A stretch of DNA of 64,000 nt from Sphingomonas sp. Root720 (GCF_001428605.1 NZ_LMID01000010.1:599195-663194), one strand, 5' to 3'. Counted from the first letter of the stretch, positions 17,812 through 27,439 are shown. A program made the numbers and translations. The notes: a model not told the origin generated them from the letters alone.

Positions 17812-19452
17812 ATGAACGATAGGGTCGGCGGCGGCATTTTCCAGACGGCAACGGACCTCGGCGCGACGGCGGTCGGCCGGATCACCTCGGTGGCGGGCAG
17901 CGGCGCCGCCCTCCGGCTCGATCGCCGGCTGCTCGCATTGCTGGCGCACGACGACGACCCCTCGGTGGCGATGGCGGGGGAGATCGGCTCGATGCTCAGG
18001 ATGGAGGTCGCGGGCCGCTGCGTGATCGGATCGGTCCACGATCTCGGCGACGGCGACGGCGACGGCGAGATCGGCGCGCGCATCTCCTTTCTCGGCGAAG
18101 GCGCGATCGACGATGCCGGGACGATCACCGGCTTTCGGCGCGGCGTGACCCGCTATCCATTGCCCGGCACCCCCGTCGCCGCGGTCACCGGCGCCGACAT
18201 GGACGCGATCTTCAGTGCCGGCGACCTCGCCCATATCGAGATCGGCACGGTCCACCCGACCTGTTCGACCCGCGCCGCGCTGCTGGTCGACGCGATGCTC
18301 GGCAAGCATTTTGCGCTGCTCGGGTCGACCGGCACCGGCAAGTCGACCGCGACCGCGCTGATCCTCCACCGCATCTGCCGGATGGCGCCCGCGGGCCACA
18401 TCGTCATGATCGACCCCCACGGCGAATATGAGGCCGCCTTCGCGGAGGTCGGCGCCTCCTACGGGGTGTCGAACCTCGCCATGCCCTATTGGCTGATGAA
18501 CTTCGAGGAGCATTGCGAGGTGCTGCTGACCACCAGCGGCGCCGAGCGGCAGACCGATGCCGACATCCTCGCCAAATGCCTGCTCGCCGCGCGCCAGAAG
18601 AACCGCGCCGCCGAAACCGTCGCGCGCATCACCGTCGACAGCCCGATTCCCTATGTGCTGTCCGACCTGACCACGATCATCCAGACCGAGATGGGCAAGC
18701 TCGACAAGGCGTCGAACAGCGCGCCCTTTCTGCGCATCAAGCAGAAGATCGACGAGATACGGTCCGATCCGCGCTATCATTTCATGTTCTCGGGCATGCT
18801 GGTCGGCGACAGCATGAAGAGCTTCGTCAAGCGCATCTTCCGCCTGCCCGGCGACGGCAAGCCGATCTCGGTGATCGACGTGTCGGGCGTGCCGTCGGAG
18901 ATCACCTCGGTCGTCGTCTCGGTGCTGGCGCGCTGCGTGTTCGACTATGCGATCTGGGCGCGCGGCCAGGCGCAGCACCCGGTCCTCCTCGTCTGCGAGG
19001 AGGCGCACCGCTACGTCCCTTCCGACCGCTCGGCCAACAACGGCCCGGTTCGCAGGATTCTCGAACGGATCGCCAAGGAGGGCCGCAAATACGGCGTCTC
19101 GCTGGGGCTGATCACCCAGCGCCCCTCGGACCTCGCCGAAGGGGTGCTGTCCCAGTGCGGCACGATCATCGCGATGCGCCTCAACAACGAGCGCGACCAG
19201 GCCTTCGTCAAGGCGGCCATGCCCGAAGGCGCGCGCGGCTTCCTCGACACGATCCCGGCGCTGCGCAACCGCGAGGCGATCATCTGCGGCGAGGGCGTGC
19301 CGATCCCGATCCGGGTCGCCTTCGACGATCTCGAGGCGGGGCTGCGCCCGGCCTCGAACGATCCCGTCTTCTCGGAGCTGTGGAGCCGCGTCGGCGACGA
19401 GGACGCGCTCGTCGAACATGTCATCGGCCGCTGGCGCAACCAGGGACGGTGA
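17812..19452 (+). CDS. HerA-type ATPase (DUF87 / FtsK-HerA superfamily)
   Basis: A 546-residue ATP-binding protein. An N-terminal HAS-barrel-like domain (about 1-130) precedes the motor domain. Walker A is LLGSTGTGKST (about 169-179), then VMIDPHGEYEAAF, Walker B with LLVCEEAHRYVP near residue 390 and a sensor/arginine region LITQRPSDLAEGVLSQCGTI. HerA proteins form hexameric DNA translocases that in archaea work with NurA nuclease in end resection. No nuclease gene is adjacent, so the partner is unknown. The start could be GTG 17803 or ATG 17812; the latter has GGGAG about 11 nt upstream. The gene converges on a second HerA-like ATPase 18 bp away. Confidence 0.82.
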   Translation: MNDRVGGGIFQTATDLGATAVGRITSVAGSGAALRLDRRLLALLAHDDDPSVAMAGEIGSMLRMEVAGRCVIGSVHDLGDGDGDGEIGARISFLGEGAIDDAGTITGFRRGVTRYPLPGTPVAAVTGADMDAIFSAGDLAHIEIGTVHPTCSTRAALLVDAMLGKHFALLGSTGTGKSTATALILHRICRMAPAGHIVMIDPHGEYEAAFAEVGASYGVSNLAMPYWLMNFEEHCEVLLTTSGAERQTDADILAKCLLAARQKNRAAETVARITVDSPIPYVLSDLTTIIQTEMGKLDKASNSAPFLRIKQKIDEIRSDPRYHFMFSGMLVGDSMKSFVKRIFRLPGDGKPISVIDVSGVPSEITSVVVSVLARCVFDYAIWARGQAQHPVLLVCEEAHRYVPSDRSANNGPVRRILERIAKEGRKYGVSLGLITQRPSDLAEGVLSQCGTIIAMRLNNERDQAFVKAAMPEGARGFLDTIPALRNREAIICGEGVPIPIRVAFDDLEAGLRPASNDPVFSELWSRVGDEDALVEHVIGRWRNQGR

Positions 19453-19470
19453 CTACTCGGCCATGAGGAT

Positions 19471-21102
19471 CTACTTGAACAGCCCGCCCAATATGCCGCG
19501 CACCAGTTGGCCGGCGATCCCGCCCGAACGCTTGCGGCTGCTCCCGCCGAACACCGCCCGACCGACTTCGTTGGCAACCTGACGGCCGACCGAGGAGGCC
19601 GCCGCCCGCGTGGCCGACTGGATGGCGCGGTCGAGGCCGGTGGGCCTCGCCGCCTCGCGCGCCGCGATCGCGTCGCGCCGCGCCTGCTCCTTGAGCGCCT
19701 GTTCCTGCGCCTTCGCCTCCACCTTGGCCTGCACCGCGGCGGCCTTGTCGGCCTCGGCCTGCGCCTTGGCGGCCTGCGCGGCGGCGGCCGACGCCTGGCC
19801 CCGCACGGCCAGTATCTCCTCGGCCGATTCGCGGTCGACCGCGTCGTCATATTTGCCCGCGACCGGCGAGATCGACTGGATGATCGCCCGTTCCTTCGCA
19901 TCGACCGAGCCCAGCCGCGAACGCGGCGGCGCGATCAGCGTGCGCTGGACGATGCTCGGCGATCCGTCCTCCTGCAGCACCGAGACGAGCGCCTCGCCCA
20001 CCTTCAGCTCGATGATCGCGCGGGCGACGTCGAGATCGGGGTTGATGCGGAAGGTGTCCGCCGCCGCCTCGATCGCCTTCTGGTCGCGCGGGGTGAAGGC
20101 GCGCAGCGCATGCTGGATCCGGTTGCCGAGCTGGGCTGCGACGTCCTCGGGCACGTCGATCGGGTTCTGGGTGACGAAATAGACGCCGACCCCCTTCGAC
20201 CGGATCAGGCGGACGACCTGCTCGATCTTGTCGGTCAGCGCCTTGGGGGCATCGTCGAACAGCAGGTGCGCCTCGTCGAAGAAGAACACGAGCCTGGGCT
20301 TGTCGGGATCGCCGACCTCGGGAAGATTCTCGAACAGTTCGCTGAGCAGCCACAGCAGGAAGGTGGCGTAGAGCTTGGGGCTCTGCATCAGCTTGTCGGC
20401 GGCCAGCACGTTGACATAGCCCCGCCCCTGGTCGTCGAGCCCCAGGAAATCGTGGATGTCGAGCGCGGGCTCGCCGAAGAAATGGGCGCCGCCCTGGCTG
20501 TCGAGCTGGAGCAGCTGGCGCTGGATCGATCCGACGCTCGCCCTGGTGACGTTGCCGTAGCGGCTCGACAGATCGTCGGCATTCTCCGCGCAAAAGGCGA
20601 GCATCGCCTGGAGGTCGCCGAGATCGAGCAGCAGCAATCCCTCTTCGTCGGCATAGCGGAAGGCGATGTTGAGCACGCCTTCCTGCACCTCGTTGAGGTT
20701 CATCAGTCGCGCGAGCAGCAACGGTCCCACTTCGGAAACGGTCGTGCGGATCGGGTGGCCCTGCTCGCCGTAGAGATCCCAGAAGATCGTCGGATTGTCG
20801 CCCCAGACGAAGTTCTCGAGGCCGATCTCGGCGGCGCGGGCGACCAGCTTGTCGGCGTTCTTCGCCGTCGGCGATCCGGCCATCGCGATCCCCGACAGGT
20901 CGCCCTTCACGTCGGCGAGGAACACCGGCACCCCGGCGGCCGAGAAATTCTCGGCGATACCCTGCAGCGTCACCGTCTTGCCGGTGCCGGTCGCGCCCGC
21001 GATCAGGCCGTGGCGGTTGGCGCGGCGGAGATTGAGATGCTGCGCCAGCAAACCCGACGGGCTCGGGCTCGCGCCCAGAAAAATTCCCTGCTCGTCGATC
21101 AT
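19471..21102 (-). CDS. HerA-like helicase, DUF853 family (YjgR type)
   Basis: A 543-residue ATPase of the DUF853 family. Walker A is [14 protein letters not shown] (about 34-47) and Walker B is [16 protein letters not shown] near residue 270; [20 protein letters not shown] is the motif beyond it. The C-terminal 100 residues are an Ala/Glu/Lys-rich probable coiled coil (about 440-490) ending in [19 protein letters not shown], which may be amphipathic. E. coli YjgR is the nearest well-known relative; its function is not established. The ATG at 21102 follows GGAG by 6 nt and is better than a GTG 15 nt upstream. It is separated from the upstream M23 gene by a palindromic repeat region. Confidence 0.88.
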   Translation of the reverse strand: MIDEQGIFLGASPSPSGLLAQHLNLRRANRHGLIAGATGTGKTVTLQGIAENFSAAGVPVFLADVKGDLSGIAMAGSPTAKNADKLVARAAEIGLENFVWGDNPTIFWDLYGEQGHPIRTTVSEVGPLLLARLMNLNEVQEGVLNIAFRYADEEGLLLLDLGDLQAMLAFCAENADDLSSRYGNVTRASVGSIQRQLLQLDSQGGAHFFGEPALDIHDFLGLDDQGRGYVNVLAADKLMQSPKLYATFLLWLLSELFENLPEVGDPDKPRLVFFFDEAHLLFDDAPKALTDKIEQVVRLIRSKGVGVYFVTQNPIDVPEDVAAQLGNRIQHALRAFTPRDQKAIEAAADTFRINPDLDVARAIIELKVGEALVSVLQEDGSPSIVQRTLIAPPRSRLGSVDAKERAIIQSISPVAGKYDDAVDRESAEEILAVRGQASAAAAQAAKAQAEADKAAAVQAKVEAKAQEQALKEQARRDAIAAREAARPTGLDRAIQSATRAAASSVGRQVANEVGRAVFGGSSRKRSGGIAGQLVRGILGGLFK

Positions 21103-21432
21103 GCCGCTCTCCACCACGCCACCTGCCGCCGAAGATTAGCGCCGCGCGAAGGCGGGTGGAAGTAAACTATCGGTCGATGCGGTGGGGCGGGCCCGAAGGC
21201 GGGCATCGGCACTCGCCGTCATGCCAGCGCAGGCGGGACCTTTGCGTAAGAGCCCATCTCCATTCGCTTCATCGTCATCCCGGCGAAAGCCGGGATCTCT
21301 CTGCCTTTCTGCCGTTAGGGAAGAAAGACGAAGATGAAGGGAGATCCCGGCTTTCGCCGGGATGACGGCAAGGTGACAGCGTTTACGCAAAGGTCCCCCT
21401 ACGCCGCCGTCCGAAATCCGGCGACGCCGCGC
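21103..21432. repeat. Nested palindromic (REP-like) intergenic repeat
   Basis: This 330-bp interval between two minus-strand genes holds a symmetrical repeat at 21235-21397. The outer arms GGGACCTTTGCGTAA (21235-21249) and TTACGCAAAGGTCCC (21383-21397) are perfect 15-bp complements. The inner arms (21273-21299 and 21341-21367) are perfect 27-bp complements. Each inner arm is itself a hairpin, ATCCCGGCGAAAGCCGGGAT and its reverse complement. Such CCCGGCGAAAGCCGGG palindromes with CGTCAT ends are a known type of dispersed extragenic repeat in sphingomonads and other proteobacteria. Translated, they give VIPAKAGIS- and DPGFRRDD-like strings, a common false-gene signature. A third, diverged palindrome (GTCATGCCAGCGCAGGC) starts near 21218. 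It may act as a transcript end. Confidence 0.75.
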
Positions 21433-23001
21433 TCAGCCCTTCTTGGGCTTGCCCTTGTCTTTGGGCTCGGCCTCGGCGCTATTGTCCTGCGTCGCCGCGC
21501 CGCCGCCATTGGCGACCCGCACCGACAGGAGATTGTTGAGCTTCGCCTTGAAATTGGCGAGATCGCGGCCGGCGAGCTGCTGCACCGTCGTGAATTTCAT
21601 CGACGTCGGATTGATCGCCTTGCCGTTGCGATACATCTCGTAATGAAGGTGCGGACCGGTCGACAGGCCGGTCGAGCCGACATAGCCGATCAGCTCGCCC
21701 TGGCGGATCCGCTGGCCGAACTTGGCGATGATCCGGCTCATATGGGCGTAGCCGGTGGCGATGCCGCCCGAATGGTTGATCCGGACGTAATTGCCATGAC
21801 CGCCATGGCGCCCGGCGAAGCTGATGACGCCATCGCTCGCCGCGACGATCGGGGCGCCCATCGGCGCGCCGAAATCGACGCCCTGATGCATGCGCGAGAA
21901 GCCGAGGATCGGGTGGAAGCGCATGCCGAAGCTGGAGGTGAGGTGGCCGAGCACCGGCTGGCGCATCACGCCCTTGGTCTCGCCGACGCCGTTCGCCTCA
22001 TACCATTGCTCGCGGCTGCCATTGGTCCATTTGAGCATCTGGACCTTCTTGCGGCCCTCGGTGATGCCGGCGAACAGCAGGCTGCCCATCTTGACCTCGC
22101 CGGTTTCGGCGCGGGCATGTTCGATGATCGCGTCGAACCGCGCGTCGGAGCCGATGCCCCGCATCGCCAGCTTCTGGGATATCGCCTTGATGAACGCCTC
22201 GATCGCACCGCTGGGGATGCCCGCGGCCCGCGCTGAGCGGTAGAGGCTGGAGCCGACCCGGCCCTGGATCCGCAGCGGCGTATTGTCGACCGCGATCGGA
22301 ATCCGCTTGAGGCGAAGCTGGCCGTCGATCCGCTCGACCGCGAGCTTGAGATCGAAGCGCGCCCGGAAATCGAGCGTCTCGAGCGGACGCGGATCGCTCT
22401 TCACCGCGCGGCGGCCGAGAACCAGGTCCATCCGCGTGCCGGCGCGAAGATCGTCGAGCGGCACGGTATCGCCGACCATCGATGCGATCTTGCCCGCTTC
22501 CTCGCGCGAGACGCCGGCGCGTTCGAGCACGCGGGCGAAGCCGTCGCCCTGGCCGATCGTCGCCGCCAGCTCGACGCGGGGCCGTTCGGGCGTGTCGGTC
22601 AGCGGCTCGACCATCCCCGTCGCCGCGATGCGCTGTCCGGTGTCGCCGCCCAGGCCGAGCGGCGCGATGCCGAGCGCCCGCACCTGTTCGCGGTGCGCCG
22701 CGCTCATCGGCGGTTCGGCGGTGAAGTTGATCGGCTTGAGATCGGGGGCCATCATCCCCGCCGCGGTGCACAGGCCGAGGCAGGTGAACAGGCCGCGGAA
22801 CCATTCGCGCGAACCGATCCGCGCGCCGAGGTCGACGACCAGGTCGGCACCGGCGAGACGGTCGACCGCATCGCCGATCGGACTGTCGATCAGCCGGCCG
22901 ATCGCCGGGAAACGGTTCGCCCGGGCGACGACGAGCGCGCCCCGGCTACCGCCGCCGGCATAGCCCTCTGCTGGAAATCCCTGACCGTCGTTGCGGAACA
23001 A
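21433..23001 (-). CDS. M23 family peptidoglycan metalloendopeptidase
   Basis: A 522-residue membrane-anchored peptidase. One hydrophobic segment lies near residues 70-86 (FRGLFTCLGLCTAAGMMAP). A LysM/OapA-like or Csd-type middle domain (about 100-340) follows, and the LytM/M23 catalytic domain is at about 350-480. Zinc ligands are visible in MHQGVDFGAP (HxxxD, about 372) and GPHLHYEMYR (HxH, about 452). It should cleave peptide cross-bridges of peptidoglycan or activate amidases. The start is probably TTG 23001, with GGGGGA just upstream; the first 60 residues would be cytoplasmic. The tail is Lys/Glu-rich (KDKGKPKKG). Confidence 0.88.
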   Translation of the reverse strand: MFRNDGQGFPAEGYAGGGSRGALVVARANRFPAIGRLIDSPIGDAVDRLAGADLVVDLGARIGSREWFRGLFTCLGLCTAAGMMAPDLKPINFTAEPPMSAAHREQVRALGIAPLGLGGDTGQRIAATGMVEPLTDTPERPRVELAATIGQGDGFARVLERAGVSREEAGKIASMVGDTVPLDDLRAGTRMDLVLGRRAVKSDPRPLETLDFRARFDLKLAVERIDGQLRLKRIPIAVDNTPLRIQGRVGSSLYRSARAAGIPSGAIEAFIKAISQKLAMRGIGSDARFDAIIEHARAETGEVKMGSLLFAGITEGRKKVQMLKWTNGSREQWYEANGVGETKGVMRQPVLGHLTSSFGMRFHPILGFSRMHQGVDFGAPMGAPIVAASDGVISFAGRHGGHGNYVRINHSGGIATGYAHMSRIIAKFGQRIRQGELIGYVGSTGLSTGPHLHYEMYRNGKAINPTSMKFTTVQQLAGRDLANFKAKLNNLLSVRVANGGGAATQDNSAEAEPKDKGKPKKG

Positions 23002-23035
23002 CGTCCCCCGCCCCTTTTGAAAAATCGCCTATCTG

Positions 23036-23069
23036 CTTGCCCTGACGACATAATTTCGGGTCAGGCAAG
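23036..23069. promoter_or_regulatory. Imperfect inverted repeat between divergent M23 and helicase genes
   Basis: CTTGCCCTGAC and GTCAGGCAAG pair over 10 bp with one bulged C, around a 13-nt AT-rich centre. It lies in the 215-bp divergent promoter region, 35 bp from the M23 start and about 150 bp from the helicase start, so an operator is possible. No regulator is suggested by sequence. Confidence 0.3.
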
Positions 23070-23216
23070 ATCAGTCTGCCCGACGATGGTTAATGTCAAA
23101 CTAATCCCGGCGCCACGGGCGGGCGAATGCGACGAGCCGAGTCATTTCGTCCGTGAGCGGAGTCGGCCCGCTGTTTCGCGCTTGCGTTCGTCACAGGGAC
23201 TGCCAATCTTGGGGGC

Positions 23217-25802
23217 ATGGCCACTTTCAGTGCCCAGCCGGTGGTCGCCGTGCTGGGCCCGACCAACACCGGCAAGACGCATCTCGCGATTGAGCGGATG
23301 TGCGGTCATTCGAGCGGGATGATAGGCTTCCCGCTGCGGCTTCTGGCCCGCGAGGTCTATGACCGGGTCGTCGCGATCAAGGGCAAGGACCGCGTCGCGC
23401 TGATCACCGGCGAGGAGAAGCTGCTCCCGCCCAACGCGCAATATTATCTGACCACGGCGGAATCGATGCCGCTGGGCGGCGGCCCGTCGGCCGACGGCAT
23501 CGAGAAGAACGCGCGCGACTTCGCCTTCGTCGCGCTCGACGAGGCCCAGCTCGGCAGCGACCCCGCGCGCGGCCATGTCTTCACCGACCGGCTGCTCCGC
23601 GCCCGCGGTCGCGAGGAGACGATGATCCTCGGGTCGGAAACGCTGCGGCCGATGATCCGCGCCCTGGTGCCCGACGCCGAGATCATCGGCCGCCCCCGCT
23701 TCTCGACCCTGACCTATGCGGGCGCCACGAAGCTGTCGCGCTTGCCCCCGCGCTCGGCGATCGTCGCCTTCTCGGCCGAGGAGGTCTATGCGGTCGCCGA
23801 GATGCTGCGCCGGCTGCGCGGCGGCGCGGCGGTGGTGATGGGCGCGCTGTCGCCCCGCACGCGCAACGCGCAGGTGGCGATGTTCCAGGCCGGCGAGGTC
23901 GACTATCTGGTGGCCACCGACGCGATCGGCATGGGCCTGAACATGGACGTCGCCCATGTCGCCTTCGCGTCGCTGCGGAAGTTCGACGGACGCCGCGCGC
24001 GCCGGCTGACCATCTCGGAAATGGCCCAGATCGCGGGACGCGCCGGCCGCCACCAGCGCGACGGTACCTTCGGCACGCTCGCGCTTGAAGGCACCAGCGG
24101 CGCACGCTTCGAGGACGAGGAGGTCGATGCGATCGAGGCGCATCATTTTCCGTCGATCGACCATCTCTACTGGCGCGAGGGCGCGCCGTCGCTCGACACG
24201 CTCGACATGCTGATCGCCGATCTCGAACGGCGGCCCGACCGGCAGGTGCTGCGCGCCGCGCCGCAGGCGATCGACCTGGCGGTGCTCAAGCGCCTCGCCG
24301 AGGAGGACTGGGTGCGCGAGCGGGCGCGCGGCAGGCGGATGATCGGCCGGCTATGGGCTGCCTGCGGCCTCCCCGACTTCCGCAAGACCGGCCCCGAACC
24401 GCATGGCCGCCTCGTCTCCCGCATCTTCCGCCACCTCAGCGAGGGCGACGGGCATCTGCCGGTCAGCTGGTTCGCCGACGAGCTGGCCCGGCTCGACAGC
24501 GTCCAGGGCGACGTCGAGACCCTCGCCGACCGCATCGCCGGGGTCCGCACCTGGGCCTATATCGCCCATCGCGCCGACTGGCTGGCCGACGCCGGGAGCT
24601 GGGCCGAACGGACCCGCATGCTCGAGGAAAAGCTGTCGGACGCGCTCCACCAGCGGCTGACCCAGCGTTTCGTCGACCGGCGGACCTCGGTGCTGATGCG
24701 CGACCTGGGCGCCAAGGGCGGCGACCTGCTGCTGCCGGTGAAGGTCGACGAGGACGGCATCGTCACCGTCGACGGCGAGGCGATCGGCCGGCTGATCGGC
24801 TTCCGCTTCAAGGCGGACCATCTCGCCCGCCATGGCGACATGAAGCGGCTGATGGCGGCGGCCGAGCGTCGGCTCGGCGTCGAGCTCGCCGCCCGCGCGC
24901 GGCAGCTCGCGGCCGACGAGGACGGGCATTTCTCGCTGGCGACCGATGCCGGCCGGCCGGTCGCGATCTTCTGGCGCGGCGACGTGGTGGCGCGGCTCGA
25001 GAAGGGCCGTACCCTGCTGACGCCGCGCATCAGCCTCCACCGCGCGCTCGATCCGCTGAGCCCGGCCGACCGGGCCGGGGTCGAGCAGCGGCTGGCAAGC
25101 TGGCTGGAAGGCCGCATCCAGCGGGAGCTGAAGCCCCTCGCCCGCTATTTCGAGGCGGCGCGCGATCCCGCCTGCTCCCCGTCGCTGCGCGCGCTGCTGT
25201 CGCCGCTGGCCGAGGCGGGCGGGATCATCGCCCGGCCCAGCGTCGGGTCGGCGATCGAGCATCTCGATCGCGAGGGCCGTTCGCGCGCCGAGCGGCTCGA
25301 CGTCAAGCTCGGCACCATCGACGTCTATTCGCCGACGCTGCTGAAGCCCGAGCCGACCCGCTGGCGGATCGCGCTGTTCGCTGCGGCGGAGGGGCAGGCG
25401 ATGCCCGAGCTGCCGGTGCCGGGCGCGGTATCGATGGCCACGCCGCCCGATGCGGCGGCCTGCGAGGCGATGGTGCGCGCCGGCTATCGCGCGCTCGGTG
25501 CCCAGATGCTGCGCGTCGACCTGGTCGAGCGGCTGGCGCGGATCGCCCATGATTCGCGCACCGGCCGGACGCCCTTCACCCCCGACCCCGGCCTCGCGAC
25601 CTCGCTAGGCCTGCGCCACCCCAGCTTCGCGCAGTTGATGCTCGCGCTGGGCTTCCGCGCCGCTTCGCCGGGCGGGGCGGACGCCTGGATATGGAAGGGC
25701 AAGCGCGAACCGCGCAAGGAACGCCTGACCCGGCCCGGCAACGCCTTCGGTGCACTGGCCGATCTCTATCCGGGAACGCTTTCGCGCAATGCGGCTCGAT
25801 AA
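23217..25802 (+). CDS. SUV3-like DEAD/DEAH-family RNA helicase
   Basis: An 861-residue superfamily 2 helicase. Walker A is VLGPTNTGKTHLA (about 12-24), the DExx box is VALDEAQLGSD near residue 105, and motif VI is EMAQIAGRAGRHQRDGTFG near residue 270. The order and the GPTNTGKT form of Walker A match the SUV3 group, which in mitochondria unwinds RNA for degradation; alphaproteobacterial homologues are common but little studied. The C-terminal 500 residues have no familiar domain. The ATG at 23217 follows a G-rich stretch. Its stop overlaps the start of the S4-domain gene by 14 nt, which suggests that both act on RNA. Confidence 0.85.
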   Translation: MATFSAQPVVAVLGPTNTGKTHLAIERMCGHSSGMIGFPLRLLAREVYDRVVAIKGKDRVALITGEEKLLPPNAQYYLTTAESMPLGGGPSADGIEKNARDFAFVALDEAQLGSDPARGHVFTDRLLRARGREETMILGSETLRPMIRALVPDAEIIGRPRFSTLTYAGATKLSRLPPRSAIVAFSAEEVYAVAEMLRRLRGGAAVVMGALSPRTRNAQVAMFQAGEVDYLVATDAIGMGLNMDVAHVAFASLRKFDGRRARRLTISEMAQIAGRAGRHQRDGTFGTLALEGTSGARFEDEEVDAIEAHHFPSIDHLYWREGAPSLDTLDMLIADLERRPDRQVLRAAPQAIDLAVLKRLAEEDWVRERARGRRMIGRLWAACGLPDFRKTGPEPHGRLVSRIFRHLSEGDGHLPVSWFADELARLDSVQGDVETLADRIAGVRTWAYIAHRADWLADAGSWAERTRMLEEKLSDALHQRLTQRFVDRRTSVLMRDLGAKGGDLLLPVKVDEDGIVTVDGEAIGRLIGFRFKADHLARHGDMKRLMAAAERRLGVELAARARQLAADEDGHFSLATDAGRPVAIFWRGDVVARLEKGRTLLTPRISLHRALDPLSPADRAGVEQRLASWLEGRIQRELKPLARYFEAARDPACSPSLRALLSPLAEAGGIIARPSVGSAIEHLDREGRSRAERLDVKLGTIDVYSPTLLKPEPTRWRIALFAAAEGQAMPELPVPGAVSMATPPDAAACEAMVRAGYRALGAQMLRVDLVERLARIAHDSRTGRTPFTPDPGLATSLGLRHPSFAQLMLALGFRAASPGGADAWIWKGKREPRKERLTRPGNAFGALADLYPGTLSRNAAR

Positions 25803-26070
25803 ATTCCTGTGGTTCGCGCGGCTTACCAAGACAAGGCCGCTCGCCCAGGACGTCGCCGAGGCGGGCCATATGCGGATCGACGGCAGGGTGATCGACCGCG
25901 CCCACATCCATGTCCGGGTCGGCAATGTGCTGAGCTTCCCCTTGCACGGACAGGTGCGCGTGATCCGGATCGAGGCGCTGCCCGAGCGGCGCGGCCCGGC
26001 ACGCGAGGCCCAGGCCTGCTATACCGATCTGTCACCTCCCCCTGTTGACGAGGAGCGAGCCGCGACCTAA
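25789..26070 (+). CDS. S4-domain RNA-binding protein (HslR-like)
   Basis: A 93-residue protein beginning RLDKFLWFARLTKTRPLAQD, the S4 RNA-binding fold opening, followed by GHMRIDGRVIDRAHIHVRVG. It resembles Hsp15/HslR, which binds free 50S subunits carrying nascent chains and helps recycle them. The start lies inside the 3' end of the SUV3-like gene (14-nt overlap), so translation is probably coupled. The C-terminus (PPPVDEERAAT) is likely disordered. The exact RNA target cannot be told. Confidence 0.85.
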   Translation: MRLDKFLWFARLTKTRPLAQDVAEAGHMRIDGRVIDRAHIHVRVGNVLSFPLHGQVRVIRIEALPERRGPAREAQACYTDLSPPPVDEERAAT

Positions 26071-26210
26071 CGGGGGCGCGTTCGCCGGACCTCGATCCCG
26101 TCAGACTGGCCTGACGGGCGATCGCGGTCGCATATTGGGCGGGCCCGATTTCCGTCACCGGGAAAGCGCGAGCGCTTCTTCCGTGGACGGTCGGGCTCGA
26201 GGGAGTTGCA

Positions 26211-26549
26211 ATGACCTACGTCGTCACCGATGCCTGCATTCGCTGCAAGTATATGGATTGTGTCGAAGTGTGCCCGGTCGACTGCTTCTACGAGGGCGAC
26301 AACATGCTCGTCATCAATCCGAGCGAGTGCATCGATTGCGGCGTGTGCGAACCCGAATGCCCCGCCGAGGCGATCCTGCCCGATACCGAGTCGGGACTCG
26401 AGCAGTGGCTGGAGCTGAACAACACGTTCGCGGCCCAATGGCCCAACATCACCCGCAAGCGCGACGCGCCCGCCGATGCCGACGAGTTCAAGAATGTCGA
26501 CGGCAAGTACGACAAATATTTCTCGCCGGAGCCCGGCCAGGGCGACTGA
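26211..26549 (+). CDS. fdxA: Ferredoxin FdxA, 3Fe-4S/4Fe-4S type
   Basis: A 112-residue seven-iron ferredoxin. Cysteines 9, 17 and 50 would hold the 3Fe-4S cluster and cysteines 21, 40, 43 and 46 the 4Fe-4S cluster; Cys12 and Cys25 are extra. Motifs CVEVCPVDC and [11 protein letters not shown] are clear. It is a small soluble electron carrier, nearly universal in alphaproteobacteria, with unidentified partners. The ATG follows GAGGGAG by 6 nt. It sits between the S4 gene and carD on the same strand, the usual neighbourhood in sphingomonads, but with wide gaps that imply its own promoter. Confidence 0.93.
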   Translation: MTYVVTDACIRCKYMDCVEVCPVDCFYEGDNMLVINPSECIDCGVCEPECPAEAILPDTESGLEQWLELNNTFAAQWPNITRKRDAPADADEFKNVDGKYDKYFSPEPGQGD

Positions 26550-26774
26550 CCCCCCTTCGCACCCGCGAAAACCATCGCGAATCGGGACCAGCCCCGGCGA
26601 AAAGCCGGAGATGCTGGTTTTTCGCTTACCAATGTGTTACAAGATTCGGGTCCGGGCGCGATCTATAGCGCCTGCAACAAGGAATCTGTGACTCGCCGTA
26701 TGGAATCGCCGTCGGCCGCTTGGGGGGGCGGATCAGACGGGACCTATGCGGCATCCCAAAGAAAGGTCTGCTAA

Positions 26775-27293
26775 ATGGCTGCCAAGGCGCTGAGCTTCGT
26801 CGTCGGCGATTATGTCGTGTATCCCAAGCATGGTGTCGGCCGCGTGGTCGAACTGCAAAGCCAGGAAATCGCGGGAGCCAAACTCGAACTCTATGTTCTC
26901 CGCTTCGAGAAGGAGCGGATGACGCTGCGCGTTCCCACCAACAAGGCTGAAGCCGTCGGCATGCGCAAGCTGTCGTCGAGCGTGACGATGGGCGAAGCCC
27001 TCACCACGCTGAAGGGCAAGCCGAAGGTCAAGCGCACCATGTGGTCGCGCCGCGCCCAGGAATATGAAGCGAAGATCAACTCGGGCGACCTCGTCTCGAT
27101 CTCGGAAGTCGTCCGCGACCTGTTCCGGGCCGACGACCAGCCCGAGCAGAGCTATTCGGAGCGCCAGATCTTCGAAGCGGCGACCAGCCGCCTCGCCCGC
27201 GAACTCGCGGCGATGGAAGCGGTCGACGAGCCGACGGCGCAGGAAAAGATCCTCGACATCCTCCGCAAGGCGGCTGCGATCCACAACAAATAA
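26775..27293 (+). CDS. carD: CarD family transcriptional regulator
   Basis: A 172-residue CarD/CdnL-type protein. The N-terminal Tudor-like RNA polymerase-interacting domain covers residues 7-65 (VVGDYVVYPKHGVGRVVELQ). The rest is a helical DNA-binding domain with the conserved MWSRRAQEYEAKINSGD stretch that contains the minor-groove tryptophan. CarD stabilises open complexes at housekeeping and rRNA promoters and is usually essential. A 226-bp leader with a TATAGC element near 26664 precedes it, and a strong intrinsic terminator follows 28 bp after the stop, so it is transcribed as a single gene. Confidence 0.93.
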   Translation: MAAKALSFVVGDYVVYPKHGVGRVVELQSQEIAGAKLELYVLRFEKERMTLRVPTNKAEAVGMRKLSSSVTMGEALTTLKGKPKVKRTMWSRRAQEYEAKINSGDLVSISEVVRDLFRADDQPEQSYSERQIFEAATSRLARELAAMEAVDEPTAQEKILDILRKAAAIHNK

Positions 27294-27320
27294 GCGTTCT
27301 TCCTCCGGAAGAGGCGGAAA

Positions 27321-27349
27321 GGGGCGGTCCTTCGGGGCCGCCCCTTTTT
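27321..27349 (+). terminator. Intrinsic terminator of carD
   Basis: GGGGCGGTCC and GGGCCGCCCC form a 10-bp stem (one G-U pair) closed by a TTCG tetraloop, followed by TTTTT. It lies 28 nt after the carD stop. Confidence 0.9.
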
Positions 27350-27404
27350 CTTTGCCGACCCATCCTGCCAGGCCGAGGCGGGTTGCGGCGCGCGGCGCAA
27401 AGCC

Positions 27405-27422
27405 GTATTATATTACTAATAC
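27405..27422. promoter_or_regulatory. AT-rich palindrome before GIN-domain gene
   Basis: GTATTA (27405-27410) and TAATAC (27417-27422) are perfect inverted half-sites around TATTAC, ending 18 bp before the ATG. Such an AT-only block is striking in this chromosome and could be a repressor operator overlapping the -10 region. Confidence 0.4.
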
Positions 27423-27439
27423 AGATCATGGAGAGCCCG

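Noticed and set aside
21136-21390. 84-codon frame in the repeat between the HerA-like and M23 genes
   Set aside because: Its product contains VIPAKAGIS and RDPGFRRDD, the typical translation of dispersed palindromic repeats, not a protein.
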